A stretch of DNA of 26,554 bases, from the NCBI GenBank assembly GCA_040905285.1, contig JBBDRV010000172.1:1-26554 (forward strand). The letters run 5' to 3'. Positions 1 through 7,216 of the stretch are shown in pieces. A program made the translations under genes and the position numbers. Numbering within the stretch: the stretch's first letter is position 1; the number at the start of each line of letters is the position of its first letter. A model generated the notes under the pieces. The model searched no databases. It was not told where the DNA came from and saw only the letters and a list, made by a program, of their open reading frames with translations. This DNA is from JBBDRV01 sp040905285. Lineage in GTDB: Bacteria; Bacteroidota; Rhodothermia; Balneolales; Balneolaceae.

Positions 1-398
1 TTACCAAACCATTCGGTGTGAAAGAGCTCCTGGCCCGGATCAATGCCAGGCTTCGCCGGGCCAACACCTATATGGAGAAAGAGGAACCGGTCGACAAGCT
101 CTTTCTTGATCCGGTCGAGATCAACCTGAATGAGTCCTACGTTAAAAAACCTGACAAGGACCCCATTCCGCTGACAGCGCGCGAAGTCGAGCTAATTCGC
201 TATCTGATTCCCAGGGCAAACGAACCGGTCTCCAGGGATAAACTGCTGGAAAAAGTCTGGCGATATGAATTCAGCACCAATACCCGAACCGTTGACGTGC
301 ATATTTCCAAGCTGAGAGCCAAGATTGAAATTCAACCGGAGGATCCGAGATATCTCGTCACTCTTCACGGAGTCGGCTATATGCTGAAGGTCCATTAA
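1..398 (+). CDS. OmpR/PhoB-family response regulator, 3' part (5' end outside window)
   Basis: This is the C-terminal part of a two-component response regulator that binds DNA when its receiver domain is phosphorylated. The first complete codon is at 3 and the visible reading TKPFGVKELLARI is the typical end of a receiver domain, with the conserved Lys-Pro and the last helix. After a linker comes a winged-helix effector domain: LTAREVELIRYLI (first helices), SRDKLLEKVW, the recognition-helix signature TRTVDVHISKLRAKIE and the wing GVGYML near the stop. The reading frame is open to the window edge, so the GTG at 18 is internal, not the start. The partner histidine kinase is not visible. The 3' end overlaps the convergent rarA stop by four bases. 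Family assignment is firm; the regulon cannot be inferred. Confidence 0.93.
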   Translation, partial: TKPFGVKELLARINARLRRANTYMEKEEPVDKLFLDPVEINLNESYVKKPDKDPIPLTAREVELIRYLIPRANEPVSRDKLLEKVWRYEFSTNTRTVDVHISKLRAKIEIQPEDPRYLVTLHGVGYMLKVH

Positions 399-1759
399 CT
401 TCCCTGTCTTTCTGTCCCTCCGGTGCGTATCTCCCTGAGCCTTTTCCACAGCGTTGATTCCCTCCCTTCTTCCCCCGGCTCAAACCAGCTTTTGCCTTCC
501 AGATCATCGGGCAGGTATTGCTGCCTGACCCAGTGACCGGGATGGCTGTGAGGATATTTATAATCTTCTGATGCATTTTTTACATCAAGATAACGGGAGG
601 CAAGCTTGTTTGCCGTTTTATCTCTCAGATGGGCCGGCACTTCCCCGGCACCTCTTTTTTTGATTTCGCTGTTCACATCAAAAATGACTTTGGTGCTGTT
701 GCTCTTCGGCGACAGCGCCAGAAATATACAGGCATGGGCCAGAAAATAAAGACCTTCGGGCATGCCCGTTTTGGTAAACGCCTCGTGCGATGCATTCACA
801 ACAGTCAATCCGTACGGATCAGCCATCCCCACATCCTCCGATGCAAATATCAGCATGCGGCGAAAAATAAAGTTCGGATCCTCTCCTCCGTCCAGCATGG
901 CACTCATCCAGTAAACGGCGGCATCCACATCTGATCCCCGCATGGACTTTATAAATGCAGATGCATAGTGATAATGTTCATCGCCCGACCTGTCGTAGCG
1001 GACACTTCTCTTTTGTATCGACTCCCTGGCAATTCCCAGGTCTATGCAGACCGTCCCTTCCCTGTTTTTCGGTGTGGAGAGTGAGGCTACTTCCAGTGCA
1101 TTCAGTGCATTCCGGATATCACCTCCGGCAAAATCGGCCAGATGATCCCTCGCTTCATCACTGATATCAATTTTCATATATCCAAGCCCCCGTTCACTGT
1201 CGGCAAGCGCCCGGTCTACCATCACCAGCACATTCCGTTTCTCCAGCGGATAAAGCTCAAATAACTGACAGCGTGAAAGCAGCGGACTGACCAGCGTATA
1301 AAAGGGATTTTCCGTCGTCGCCCCTACCAGCGTGATGATGCCGGATTCCAGATGGGGCAGCAGGGCATCCTGCTGCGCCTTGTTCCAGCGATGAATCTCA
1401 TCAACAAACAGTATTGTTTTTCGTCCGTCCGCCTGCTGCTGATGCCCTGCCCTGGCCACCACGTTTTTCAATTCCTTGATGCCGTCAAGCACCGCATTGA
1501 TCACCTCAAACCGGGCATCAATCTCTCTCGATATAACATGGGCAAGCGTGGTTTTGCCCGAGCTGGGCGGGCCGTAAAAAACAAGGGACCCGATCACACT
1601 GCTTTCTATCATCCGGCGCAGCATCTTTCCCGGCCCGACAAGGTGTTCCTGGCCGGTAAATTCCTCCAGTGACTGCGGCCGCATCCTTGTAGCCAAAGGC
1701 TGCTGACCGGCATTACCGCTTTTGGTACCCTTTGAACCGAATTGGTTAAATAAATCCAT
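395..1759 (-). CDS. rarA: Replication-associated recombination protein A (RarA/MgsA), AAA+ ATPase
   Basis: RarA is an AAA+ ATPase of the clamp-loader-like RarA/Mgs1/WRNIP1 family that acts at stalled replication forks. The 454 residues match the usual length. The N-terminus has PLATRMRPQSLEEFTGQEHL, typical of the family. Walker A is GPPSSGKT at residues 63-70, Walker B is ILFVDE at 116-121, the sensor motif GATTENP is at 146-152, and the arginine finger lies in LLSR just after. The C-terminal half (FIKSMRGSDVDAAVYW, DPNFIFRRMLIFASEDVG) is the RarA tetramerisation region. It is the last gene of a probable three-gene minus-strand unit, 35 bp after the carboxylase stop. A short AAGG sits directly before the ATG. 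Its stop overlaps the convergent response-regulator stop. Confidence 0.95.
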   Translation of the reverse strand: MDLFNQFGSKGTKSGNAGQQPLATRMRPQSLEEFTGQEHLVGPGKMLRRMIESSVIGSLVFYGPPSSGKTTLAHVISREIDARFEVINAVLDGIKELKNVVARAGHQQQADGRKTILFVDEIHRWNKAQQDALLPHLESGIITLVGATTENPFYTLVSPLLSRCQLFELYPLEKRNVLVMVDRALADSERGLGYMKIDISDEARDHLADFAGGDIRNALNALEVASLSTPKNREGTVCIDLGIARESIQKRSVRYDRSGDEHYHYASAFIKSMRGSDVDAAVYWMSAMLDGGEDPNFIFRRMLIFASEDVGMADPYGLTVVNASHEAFTKTGMPEGLYFLAHACIFLALSPKSNSTKVIFDVNSEIKKRGAGEVPAHLRDKTANKLASRYLDVKNASEDYKYPHSHPGHWVRQQYLPDDLEGKSWFEPGEEGRESTLWKRLREIRTGGTERQGS

Positions 1760-1794
1760 CCTTAACTTTTTTATACCGGCTGACTGCGCAAATT

Positions 1795-3345
1795 CTATAA
1801 AGGCAGATTATCATGTTTCCTTTTAGGCACACTGTCCACTTTGTTCTGGCAGAGCTCAAACGCCCTGATCAGCTTTTTTCTCGTCTCGCCCGGTAATATC
1901 ACATCATCGATAAACCCCCTGGCTGCCGCCCGGTACGGATTTGAAAATTCTGACCTGTAGCGCTCTTCAAGCTTCTGCTGTTCGGCCTCTTTATCCTCTG
2001 CATTCTCTATCTCTTTTCTGAAGATAATCTCAACCGCGCCCTTCGGGCCCATCACCGCAATCTCTGCAGTTGGCCAGGCGATGTTGTAATCTGCACGGAT
2101 ATGCTTGGAATTCATAACGTCATAGGCTCCGCCATAGGCTTTGCGAGTAATGACGGTCATTTTCGGCACCGTTGCCTCACAGAACGCATACAGCAGTTTT
2201 GCCCCCTGCCGGATGATGCCGCCCCATTCCTGGTCCGTTCCCGGTAAAAACCCCGGCACGTCCTCAAAAACAACAAGCGGGATATTGAAAGCATCGCAGA
2301 AACGAACAAAGCGGGCCCCTTTTACCGACGAGTCAATATCAAGCACCCCGGCGAGGACAAGCGGCTGGTTAGCAACGATGCCAACCGTGCGTCCCTCAAG
2401 CCGTGCAAAACCCACGACAATATTTGCCGCAAAATGTTCCTGCACCTCAAAAAAGGATTCCCTGTCCATAACTCCCCCGATTACCTCTTTGATGTCGTAG
2501 GGTTTATTCGGATTGCCGGGAACCAGCTCCTCCAGTTTTCCGGCCATCAACGGGTCGGGGCTCTGCGGTTTTACTGCCGGCACTTTTTCTTCACAATTCC
2601 GGGGAAGATAGCTCATGAGGGTGCGGATCTTCTTCAGGCAGGCAGCGTCATTCTCAACAGAAAAATGGGCAACCCCCGACTTGGTACTGTGAGCGGTGGC
2701 GCCTCCGAGATCTTCCGATGTCACCTCCTCGTGAGTTACGGTCTTCACTACATTCGGCCCCGTTACAAACATGTAGCTTGACTGCCTGACCATAAACACA
2801 AAGTCGGTCAGCGCCGGGCTGTAAACCGCCCCTCCTGCACAGGGACCCATAACGGCGGAAATCTGAGGAACTACTCCCGAAGCCATGGAGTTGCGCCAGA
2901 ATACTTCGGCATATCCTCCGAGGGAGGATACCCCCTCCTGTATACGGGCACCGCCGGAATCGTTCAGGCCGATCACCGGCACCCCGTTTTTCAAGGCGAG
3001 GTCCATAATCTTGCAGATTTTTTCAGCATGGGTTTCTGACAGGGAACCGCCAAAAACCGTGAAATCCTGGCTGAACACATAAACAGGCCTCCCCTGGATT
3101 TTTCCGAACCCTGTAACCACGCCGTCTCCGGGTATCTTTTTTTTATCCAGTCCGAAAGAGTTGCTCCGGTGAGTGACGAATGAGTCAATCTCTTCAAAAC
3201 TGTCCTTGTCCAGAAGCAGGTCAAGCCGTTCCCGTGCAGTCAGTTTGCCTTTCTCATGCTGCTTTCCGATCCGTTTTAAACCGCCACCTTTCTTAGCTTC
3301 TTCCCGAAGCTTTCTCAACCTCTCAACTTTCTCATCAGAAGCCAT
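1795..3345 (-). CDS. Acyl-CoA carboxylase beta subunit (propionyl-CoA carboxylase type)
   Basis: This is the carboxyltransferase subunit of a biotin-dependent acyl-CoA carboxylase, which moves CO2 from carboxybiotin to an acyl-CoA such as propionyl-CoA to give methylmalonyl-CoA. The 516 residues are the standard length. The N-terminal half has KLTARERLDLLLD, NDSGGARIQEG at about 128-138 and MGPCAGGAVYSPALTD at about 166-181; the C-terminal half has the second glycine-rich oxyanion region RKAYGGAYDVM. Asp409 in GGAYD matches the position reported in Streptomyces PccB/AccB studies as favouring propionyl-CoA over acetyl-CoA, so a propionyl-CoA preference is inferred. No biotin carboxylase or biotin carrier gene is in the window, so the alpha subunit must be elsewhere. 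The upstream acidic-protein gene ends 10 bp before this ATG, suggesting cotranscription. Confidence 0.93.
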   Translation of the reverse strand: MASDEKVERLRKLREEAKKGGGLKRIGKQHEKGKLTARERLDLLLDKDSFEEIDSFVTHRSNSFGLDKKKIPGDGVVTGFGKIQGRPVYVFSQDFTVFGGSLSETHAEKICKIMDLALKNGVPVIGLNDSGGARIQEGVSSLGGYAEVFWRNSMASGVVPQISAVMGPCAGGAVYSPALTDFVFMVRQSSYMFVTGPNVVKTVTHEEVTSEDLGGATAHSTKSGVAHFSVENDAACLKKIRTLMSYLPRNCEEKVPAVKPQSPDPLMAGKLEELVPGNPNKPYDIKEVIGGVMDRESFFEVQEHFAANIVVGFARLEGRTVGIVANQPLVLAGVLDIDSSVKGARFVRFCDAFNIPLVVFEDVPGFLPGTDQEWGGIIRQGAKLLYAFCEATVPKMTVITRKAYGGAYDVMNSKHIRADYNIAWPTAEIAVMGPKGAVEIIFRKEIENAEDKEAEQQKLEERYRSEFSNPYRAAARGFIDDVILPGETRKKLIRAFELCQNKVDSVPKRKHDNLPL

Positions 3346-3355
3346 CTGTGGTCAT

Positions 3356-4906
3356 TTATGAAGATTTATGTTCGATGAAGTAGGAGTGCAGCCTGTCGGT
3401 AAAATCTACGGCAGTTTCATCATACATGTCTATATGATTGCGGGAGAAGATCTCCCTTTCGATATATTCCGCTGCCTCCCTCCAGTTGCTCAATTCAGAA
3501 ATATCGTCTGTCGCCTCTTCATATGCCCTGTCGGATCCTTTGAAAAGGAAATCGGTAAAACGTTCCGCATCATCCTCCATCCAGGCGGCAAGGGATCCGG
3601 CATGTGTCGTCTTCACGTCAGGTATCTCCCTGGTCTGTTCGGCGGATTCCTCCGGACCGTTCTCTTCTGATTCATTCGGGTCGCCCTGCATGAAATTCTG
3701 CCATATATAGTTTATTTCCGTCTCCTCTCCGCTTATTCCTGAGTCCAGCGATTCAGTCGGCTCATCCGCAGTTCTTTCCGTGCCGTCGGTCCGGTCGGCC
3801 GCTTGTTCTTCCGTCTGTTCTCCAAACCCCCGGTCCCCGGCACTGCCGCCGGCCTGGTCCGGTCCGGCGGTTTCGCCGGTCTCGTCCACCGGATCTTCAT
3901 CCAGCATAAATTTACTGTGCAGGGGAATATGGCCGTCTTCGTCAGTCTCATCGTCATTTTCTTCGTCATTCTCCACACTTACCCACATGGGTGAATGGCT
4001 GCTGTCCCCCCCTGCAGTCTCCTGATTGCCTTCGGAGCGACTTCGGATCAATGAGTGCAGGGTATCCCCGGCCGTATTCGGCGAAGACCCGGCTTCGGAT
4101 AGAGCAGACCCCCCGCTATCCTCCCTCTCGTCAGTGCCGGCTTTAGTGGGTTCAGATCCCGTTTCAGACCTGGTTTCAGATCCGATTTCAGACCCGGCTG
4201 AAGAAAGCAGACCGATCAATTCAGTGCGGGTTACCGATCGGGTTTTCAGTTCAAACAACTGTGCCAGGTCCTGCCGCTCCTTGTCCTGAAAAAAAACACA
4301 CAAAAGATCACTGTCCACTTTGCCGCCGGACAGCAGGAACAGGGGGGCCAGATGATCGGCCCAGTCTTCAGCCCGATACGAGCTGACCAGTTTCTCATCA
4401 ACTTTGGAGACAACGTTGATACACTGTTCCCGGGTGAGGGACTGACGATCCCTGCGCTGGAGAAACCTCACAAGAGCAGTGGCAAGGTGCCTGTGCACAA
4501 CAATTTTTTTTACCCGCTCATGCAGCACGTCCCTGTCCAGTTTTTCTCCGGAACCGAACAGCTGGCGGGGGATGGCTTTGCGTGGCTGAACAAGTATAAT
4601 CAGTGTATTCCTGACAGCACTCTCGATAATGCTGCGTGCCTGTTCAGCAGGGAGCCTGCATTCGCCGGCCGCTTCTTTCAGAACGTTCATCCAGGCGTCC
4701 TGTACCGGCTCCCCCGTCATATCAGCCCATCGGGTATCCGGCAGCACCAGCGAATCGTGCAGCTGCTGCTCGATGTCCACTTCAATCCGGTCAGTGAGGA
4801 AATCCGGAATTCCATAAGCGCGCAGCTCACGGGGTCTGAAAAACCTGTGACCGGACGGCAGTCTGTTAACTATATCTTCTGTGATGATTTGACCTGTATC
4901 GTTCAT
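3356..4906 (-). CDS. Unrecognised acidic 516-residue protein
   Basis: I do not recognise a family. The protein has three compositional zones. Residues 1-232 look folded and helical, with mixed charge (RFFRPRELRAYGIPDF, a basic stretch around 130-155, DWADHLAPLFLLSGGK). Residues 233-395 are low complexity and rich in E, D, S, T and G, including SEIGSETRSETGSEPT, which comes from a 12-bp DNA repeat. Residues 430-516 look helical again (LAAWMEDDAERFTDFLF, NWREAAEYIEREIF). There is no signal peptide and no obvious membrane segment, so it is probably cytoplasmic. It is the first gene of a likely unit with the carboxylase beta subunit (10 bp apart) and rarA. The long open frame, the spacing and the mostly synonymous-looking repeat support a real gene. 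No function is proposed; the acidic linker suits a salt-adapted cell or a flexible scaffold. Confidence 0.8.
   Translation of the reverse strand: MNDTGQIITEDIVNRLPSGHRFFRPRELRAYGIPDFLTDRIEVDIEQQLHDSLVLPDTRWADMTGEPVQDAWMNVLKEAAGECRLPAEQARSIIESAVRNTLIILVQPRKAIPRQLFGSGEKLDRDVLHERVKKIVVHRHLATALVRFLQRRDRQSLTREQCINVVSKVDEKLVSSYRAEDWADHLAPLFLLSGGKVDSDLLCVFFQDKERQDLAQLFELKTRSVTRTELIGLLSSAGSEIGSETRSETGSEPTKAGTDEREDSGGSALSEAGSSPNTAGDTLHSLIRSRSEGNQETAGGDSSHSPMWVSVENDEENDDETDEDGHIPLHSKFMLDEDPVDETGETAGPDQAGGSAGDRGFGEQTEEQAADRTDGTERTADEPTESLDSGISGEETEINYIWQNFMQGDPNESEENGPEESAEQTREIPDVKTTHAGSLAAWMEDDAERFTDFLFKGSDRAYEEATDDISELSNWREAAEYIEREIFSRNHIDMYDETAVDFTDRLHSYFIEHKSS
4151..4198. repeat. Four-copy 12-bp degenerate tandem repeat inside the acidic-protein gene
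   Basis: Four consecutive 12-bp units of the form TTCAGAYCYSRN lie at 4151, 4163, 4175 and 4187. Because 12 is a multiple of three, the repeat is in frame and encodes the Ser-Glu/Gly-Ser-Glu-Thr pattern at residues about 237-253 of the acidic protein. This is typical of replication slippage in a disordered linker. Confidence 0.75.
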
Positions 4907-5238
4907 GACCGGCTTTTATCGTCAATAGGTTTTAAACAATAGCCAAATGGGCTGGTTGCACTGGTTCAGGGTTGTCGGGGCAATCCGGACTGCATGTCAT
5001 GCCGGGCTGCACGATTGTATTTCAACAGCACCCTTTATAAAACAGCTGCAGTCTGGTTTATGCGATAAGAGGATGATGTAAATGTAATAAGGAATGAACC
5101 TACCTCAAAACCGTCTGACTCCGTTATTTATTACTTCCGGCTTTTATGGCCGACGGCCTCTCCCCCTTTCAGGCCCGTAAAAATCAGCTCTTTCCCTTTT
5201 GTGTTTCCCTAAGCCGTTTAGCCTGTGTACATTCAGGT
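4907..5238. other. Divergent intergenic region, 332 bp
   Basis: This gap lies between the divergent starts of the acidic-protein gene (minus) and the ABC ATPase gene (plus), so promoters for both should be here. I could not pick out a convincing -35/-10 pair, operator or hairpin. The reading frame of the ABC gene stays open upstream to 5146, but that stretch does not look like ABC protein sequence. Confidence 0.5.
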
Positions 5239-5880
5239 ATGATACATTTGCAGGCACATAATCTCACGCGGAGATACGGCAGCCATACCGTACTGAAGGA
5301 TCTGACATTTGAAGCACGTTGTCCGGTACTTGGTATTGCAGGGGCCAACGGGTCTGGCAAGTCAACCCTGCTGAAGTGCATAGCAGGATTGCTGAAACCA
5401 AACCGCGGAACCATCACGTGGACGGTCGGCGGCCTGCAATGCGTACCTTCTTCATTGGGCAGCCTGGTCGGTTATTCGGCTCCCTATGTGGAATTGTACG
5501 AGGGAATGACCGTATCAGAAAATCTTGAATTTCTCAGAGGTGTCAACAGAAATCCCGCTCCTGAAAATTCAGCCGGGTTTGCAACCCTGCTGGAGCGTTT
5601 CCACGCAGCTGCGTATGCGGATAAATTGTATGGCGAACTTTCGACGGGGCAGAGGCAACGGATCAAACTTGCAGCCGCCTGCATTCACCATCCGCCCCTG
5701 TTGTGCCTGGATGAACCCGGTTCCAATCTGGATGAAAACGGAAGAAAAATGCTGCGTCGGGCAATCGGGGAGTTAGCCGGTGAAAACCGGATGGTTCTGA
5801 TCGCGTCCAATCAGCCTGATGAATTGAAAATGTGTCATGAAATCATTCAACTTGATGCATTGTTTAGACAAGAAATTTAA
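5239..5880 (+). CDS. Orphan ABC transporter ATP-binding protein (CcmA-like)
   Basis: This is a 213-residue ATP-binding cassette protein. Walker A is GANGSGKST at 35-43, the signature is LSTGQ at 134-138 and Walker B is LLCLDEP at 154-160, followed by the D-loop SNLD. Two normally conserved residues differ: the Q-loop region reads GYSAPYVELYEGMTV with no glutamine, and the H-loop reads IASNQPDE with Asn where the switch His usually sits. From memory, small CcmA-like ATPases of the Bacteroidetes group often have this pattern, so it may be a lineage trait. The ATG at 5239 was chosen because MIHLQAHNLTRRYG is a normal ABC N-terminus; an open extension to 5146 adds 31 unlike residues. No permease gene is adjacent, so partner and substrate are unknown. 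Confidence 0.82.
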   Translation: MIHLQAHNLTRRYGSHTVLKDLTFEARCPVLGIAGANGSGKSTLLKCIAGLLKPNRGTITWTVGGLQCVPSSLGSLVGYSAPYVELYEGMTVSENLEFLRGVNRNPAPENSAGFATLLERFHAAAYADKLYGELSTGQRQRIKLAAACIHHPPLLCLDEPGSNLDENGRKMLRRAIGELAGENRMVLIASNQPDELKMCHEIIQLDALFRQEI

Positions 5881-5905
5881 CCGTATGATATTCCATTCTC
5901 AGGCA

Positions 5906-5936
5906 TTCCAATCCTCTCAGTTTCCAATCCTGTGAG
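5906..5936. repeat. Imperfect 15-bp direct repeat before the aminopeptidase gene
   Basis: TTCCAATCCTCTCAG (5906-5920) is followed one base later by TTCCAATCCTGTGAG (5922-5936), 13 of 15 identical. It lies between the ABC ATPase stop and the aminopeptidase start. It is probably a slippage duplication; a two-site operator is possible but unsupported. Confidence 0.6.
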
Positions 5937-6030
5937 GTTCACCGACGGGTGACTGGCTTTGAATAGCAAGTACCTCCAACGGCAGGTAATACGAGCATAT
6001 CAACAGATAATCCAAATAGTCAAAGATATC

Positions 6031-7146
6031 ATGATCTACAGTCCGGAAGAAAAAAGACTGGCTGAACAGCTTTTAACACACAGTATCGATCTGAGACCCG
6101 ATGAGAACATTCTATTGCAGGCTGTCGGACTCAATTCAGTCGGATTGATAAGAGCCCTTGTTGAGTCATCCAGACAAAAAAATGCTCACCCGTTTGTACA
6201 AATCGAGGATCCCGAAATAAACCGGTTGCTCCTGGAAACCGGAGACAGCGGCTTTTGGGAACGACAGGCGAACGCAGACCAGCTGCCGCTCATGAGACAG
6301 ATGGATGCCTTCGTCGGCATAAGGGGCAGTGAGAATATCTACGAGAATTCGGAAGTGGACAGTGACGCCAACAAAGCCTATTCGGAAAATTTTGTACAGC
6401 CGGTCCATTTCAGGGAACGCGTTGAGAATACACGCTGGTGCGTGCTCCGGTATCCGTCGGCTGCATTTGCGATGAATGCAAAGATGCCTACAGAGCGGTT
6501 CCGGGAATTTTATTTCAACGCCTGCCTTTTTGAATATGAAAAACTGAAGGAAGCCATGAAGCCACTGGAGGATCGGCTCAGGAAAACAGATAACATACGC
6601 CTGAAGGGAAACGGGACAGACATTCAATTCTCAGTTAAAGGCCAGAACTGGATTCCCTGCTTCGGCAAACGGAACATTCCGGACGGTGAACTTTTTTCCT
6701 CTCCGGTGCTGGACTCCGTCGAAGGTGAAATCACCTATTCACCGTCTGTTTACCAGGGAAAGCCGTTTGAGTTCGTAAAGCTGGTTGTCCGCAAAGGTGT
6801 TGTTGTGGATTTTGAGTCGTCCGACGACAGGGCACTGGAGGAGATCCTGGAGACTGATGAAGGTGCCCGCCGGTTCGGGGAATTCAGTTTTGGTCTGAAT
6901 CCGGTGATAGAGAAGCCCATGTACGATATTCTTTTTGACGAAAAAATTTACGGCTCGAACCACCTTACCCTTGGCAACGATTATGATATTGCACCCAACG
7001 GCAACACAAGCAATATTCACTGGGACCTTGTCTGTATCGGCCCCGATGTATACCTGGATGGGGACAAGGTACGGGAGGGACGGACCTTTATTTCCGATGA
7101 CCTGCTCAGCCTTAATCCCGGCAGCCTGTTAAAGCAGGGCGGGTGA
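6031..7146 (+). CDS. Aminopeptidase, M29 family (AmpS/AmpT/PepS type)
   Basis: M29 enzymes are cytoplasmic metallo-aminopeptidases using two metal ions. With the ATG at 6031 the protein has 371 residues, a normal length, and starts MIYSPEEKRLAEQLL, which fits the family's usual start. Ligand motifs are present in order: NIPDGELF (Glu220), RRFGEFSFGLNP (Glu284), FDEKIYGSNHLTLG (His311), a Tyr at about 318 (DYDIAP) and the terminal SNIHWDLV (His330 and Asp332). Spacings resemble the Thermus and Staphylococcus enzymes as I recall them. An in-frame TTG at 5959 would add 24 residues and cannot be excluded; neither start has a strong ribosome binding site. The gene follows the ABC ATPase but need not share its role. 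Its last codons are echoed in repeats just after the stop. Confidence 0.85.
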   Translation: MIYSPEEKRLAEQLLTHSIDLRPDENILLQAVGLNSVGLIRALVESSRQKNAHPFVQIEDPEINRLLLETGDSGFWERQANADQLPLMRQMDAFVGIRGSENIYENSEVDSDANKAYSENFVQPVHFRERVENTRWCVLRYPSAAFAMNAKMPTERFREFYFNACLFEYEKLKEAMKPLEDRLRKTDNIRLKGNGTDIQFSVKGQNWIPCFGKRNIPDGELFSSPVLDSVEGEITYSPSVYQGKPFEFVKLVVRKGVVVDFESSDDRALEEILETDEGARRFGEFSFGLNPVIEKPMYDILFDEKIYGSNHLTLGNDYDIAPNGNTSNIHWDLVCIGPDVYLDGDKVREGRTFISDDLLSLNPGSLLKQGG

Positions 7147-7201
7147 TAACGGGAATAAAGCAGATCTGATAGCGGTAATAAAGCAGGGCGGGTGATAGCG
7201 G
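7131..7201. repeat. Three-copy degenerate direct repeat spanning the aminopeptidase stop codon
   Basis: Copy 1 (7131-7152) covers the last codons and TGA of the aminopeptidase gene; copy 3 (7180-7201) matches it at 21 of 22 bases. A shorter middle copy (7157-7175, AAAGCAG then TGATAGCGG) lies between. The array fills most of the 70-bp gap before the convergent GntP permease stop. No hairpin with a T-run is seen here. Confidence 0.75.
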
Positions 7202-7216
7202 ACGTGCTCCTACAGA

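Noticed and set aside
4352..4942. A 196-codon open frame antisense to the acidic-protein gene
   Set aside because: The minus-strand frame is far longer, fits the operon spacing and has a consistent acidic composition, so the plus frame is taken as a shadow.
5146..5238. N-terminal extension of the ABC ATPase
   Set aside because: The extra 31 residues (with several Cys and Phe) do not resemble an ABC N-terminus, and the ATG at 5239 gives a standard start.
7131..7201. CRISPR-like repeat array
   Set aside because: Only three unequal copies with short non-uniform gaps, one copy overlapping a stop codon, and no cas genes.
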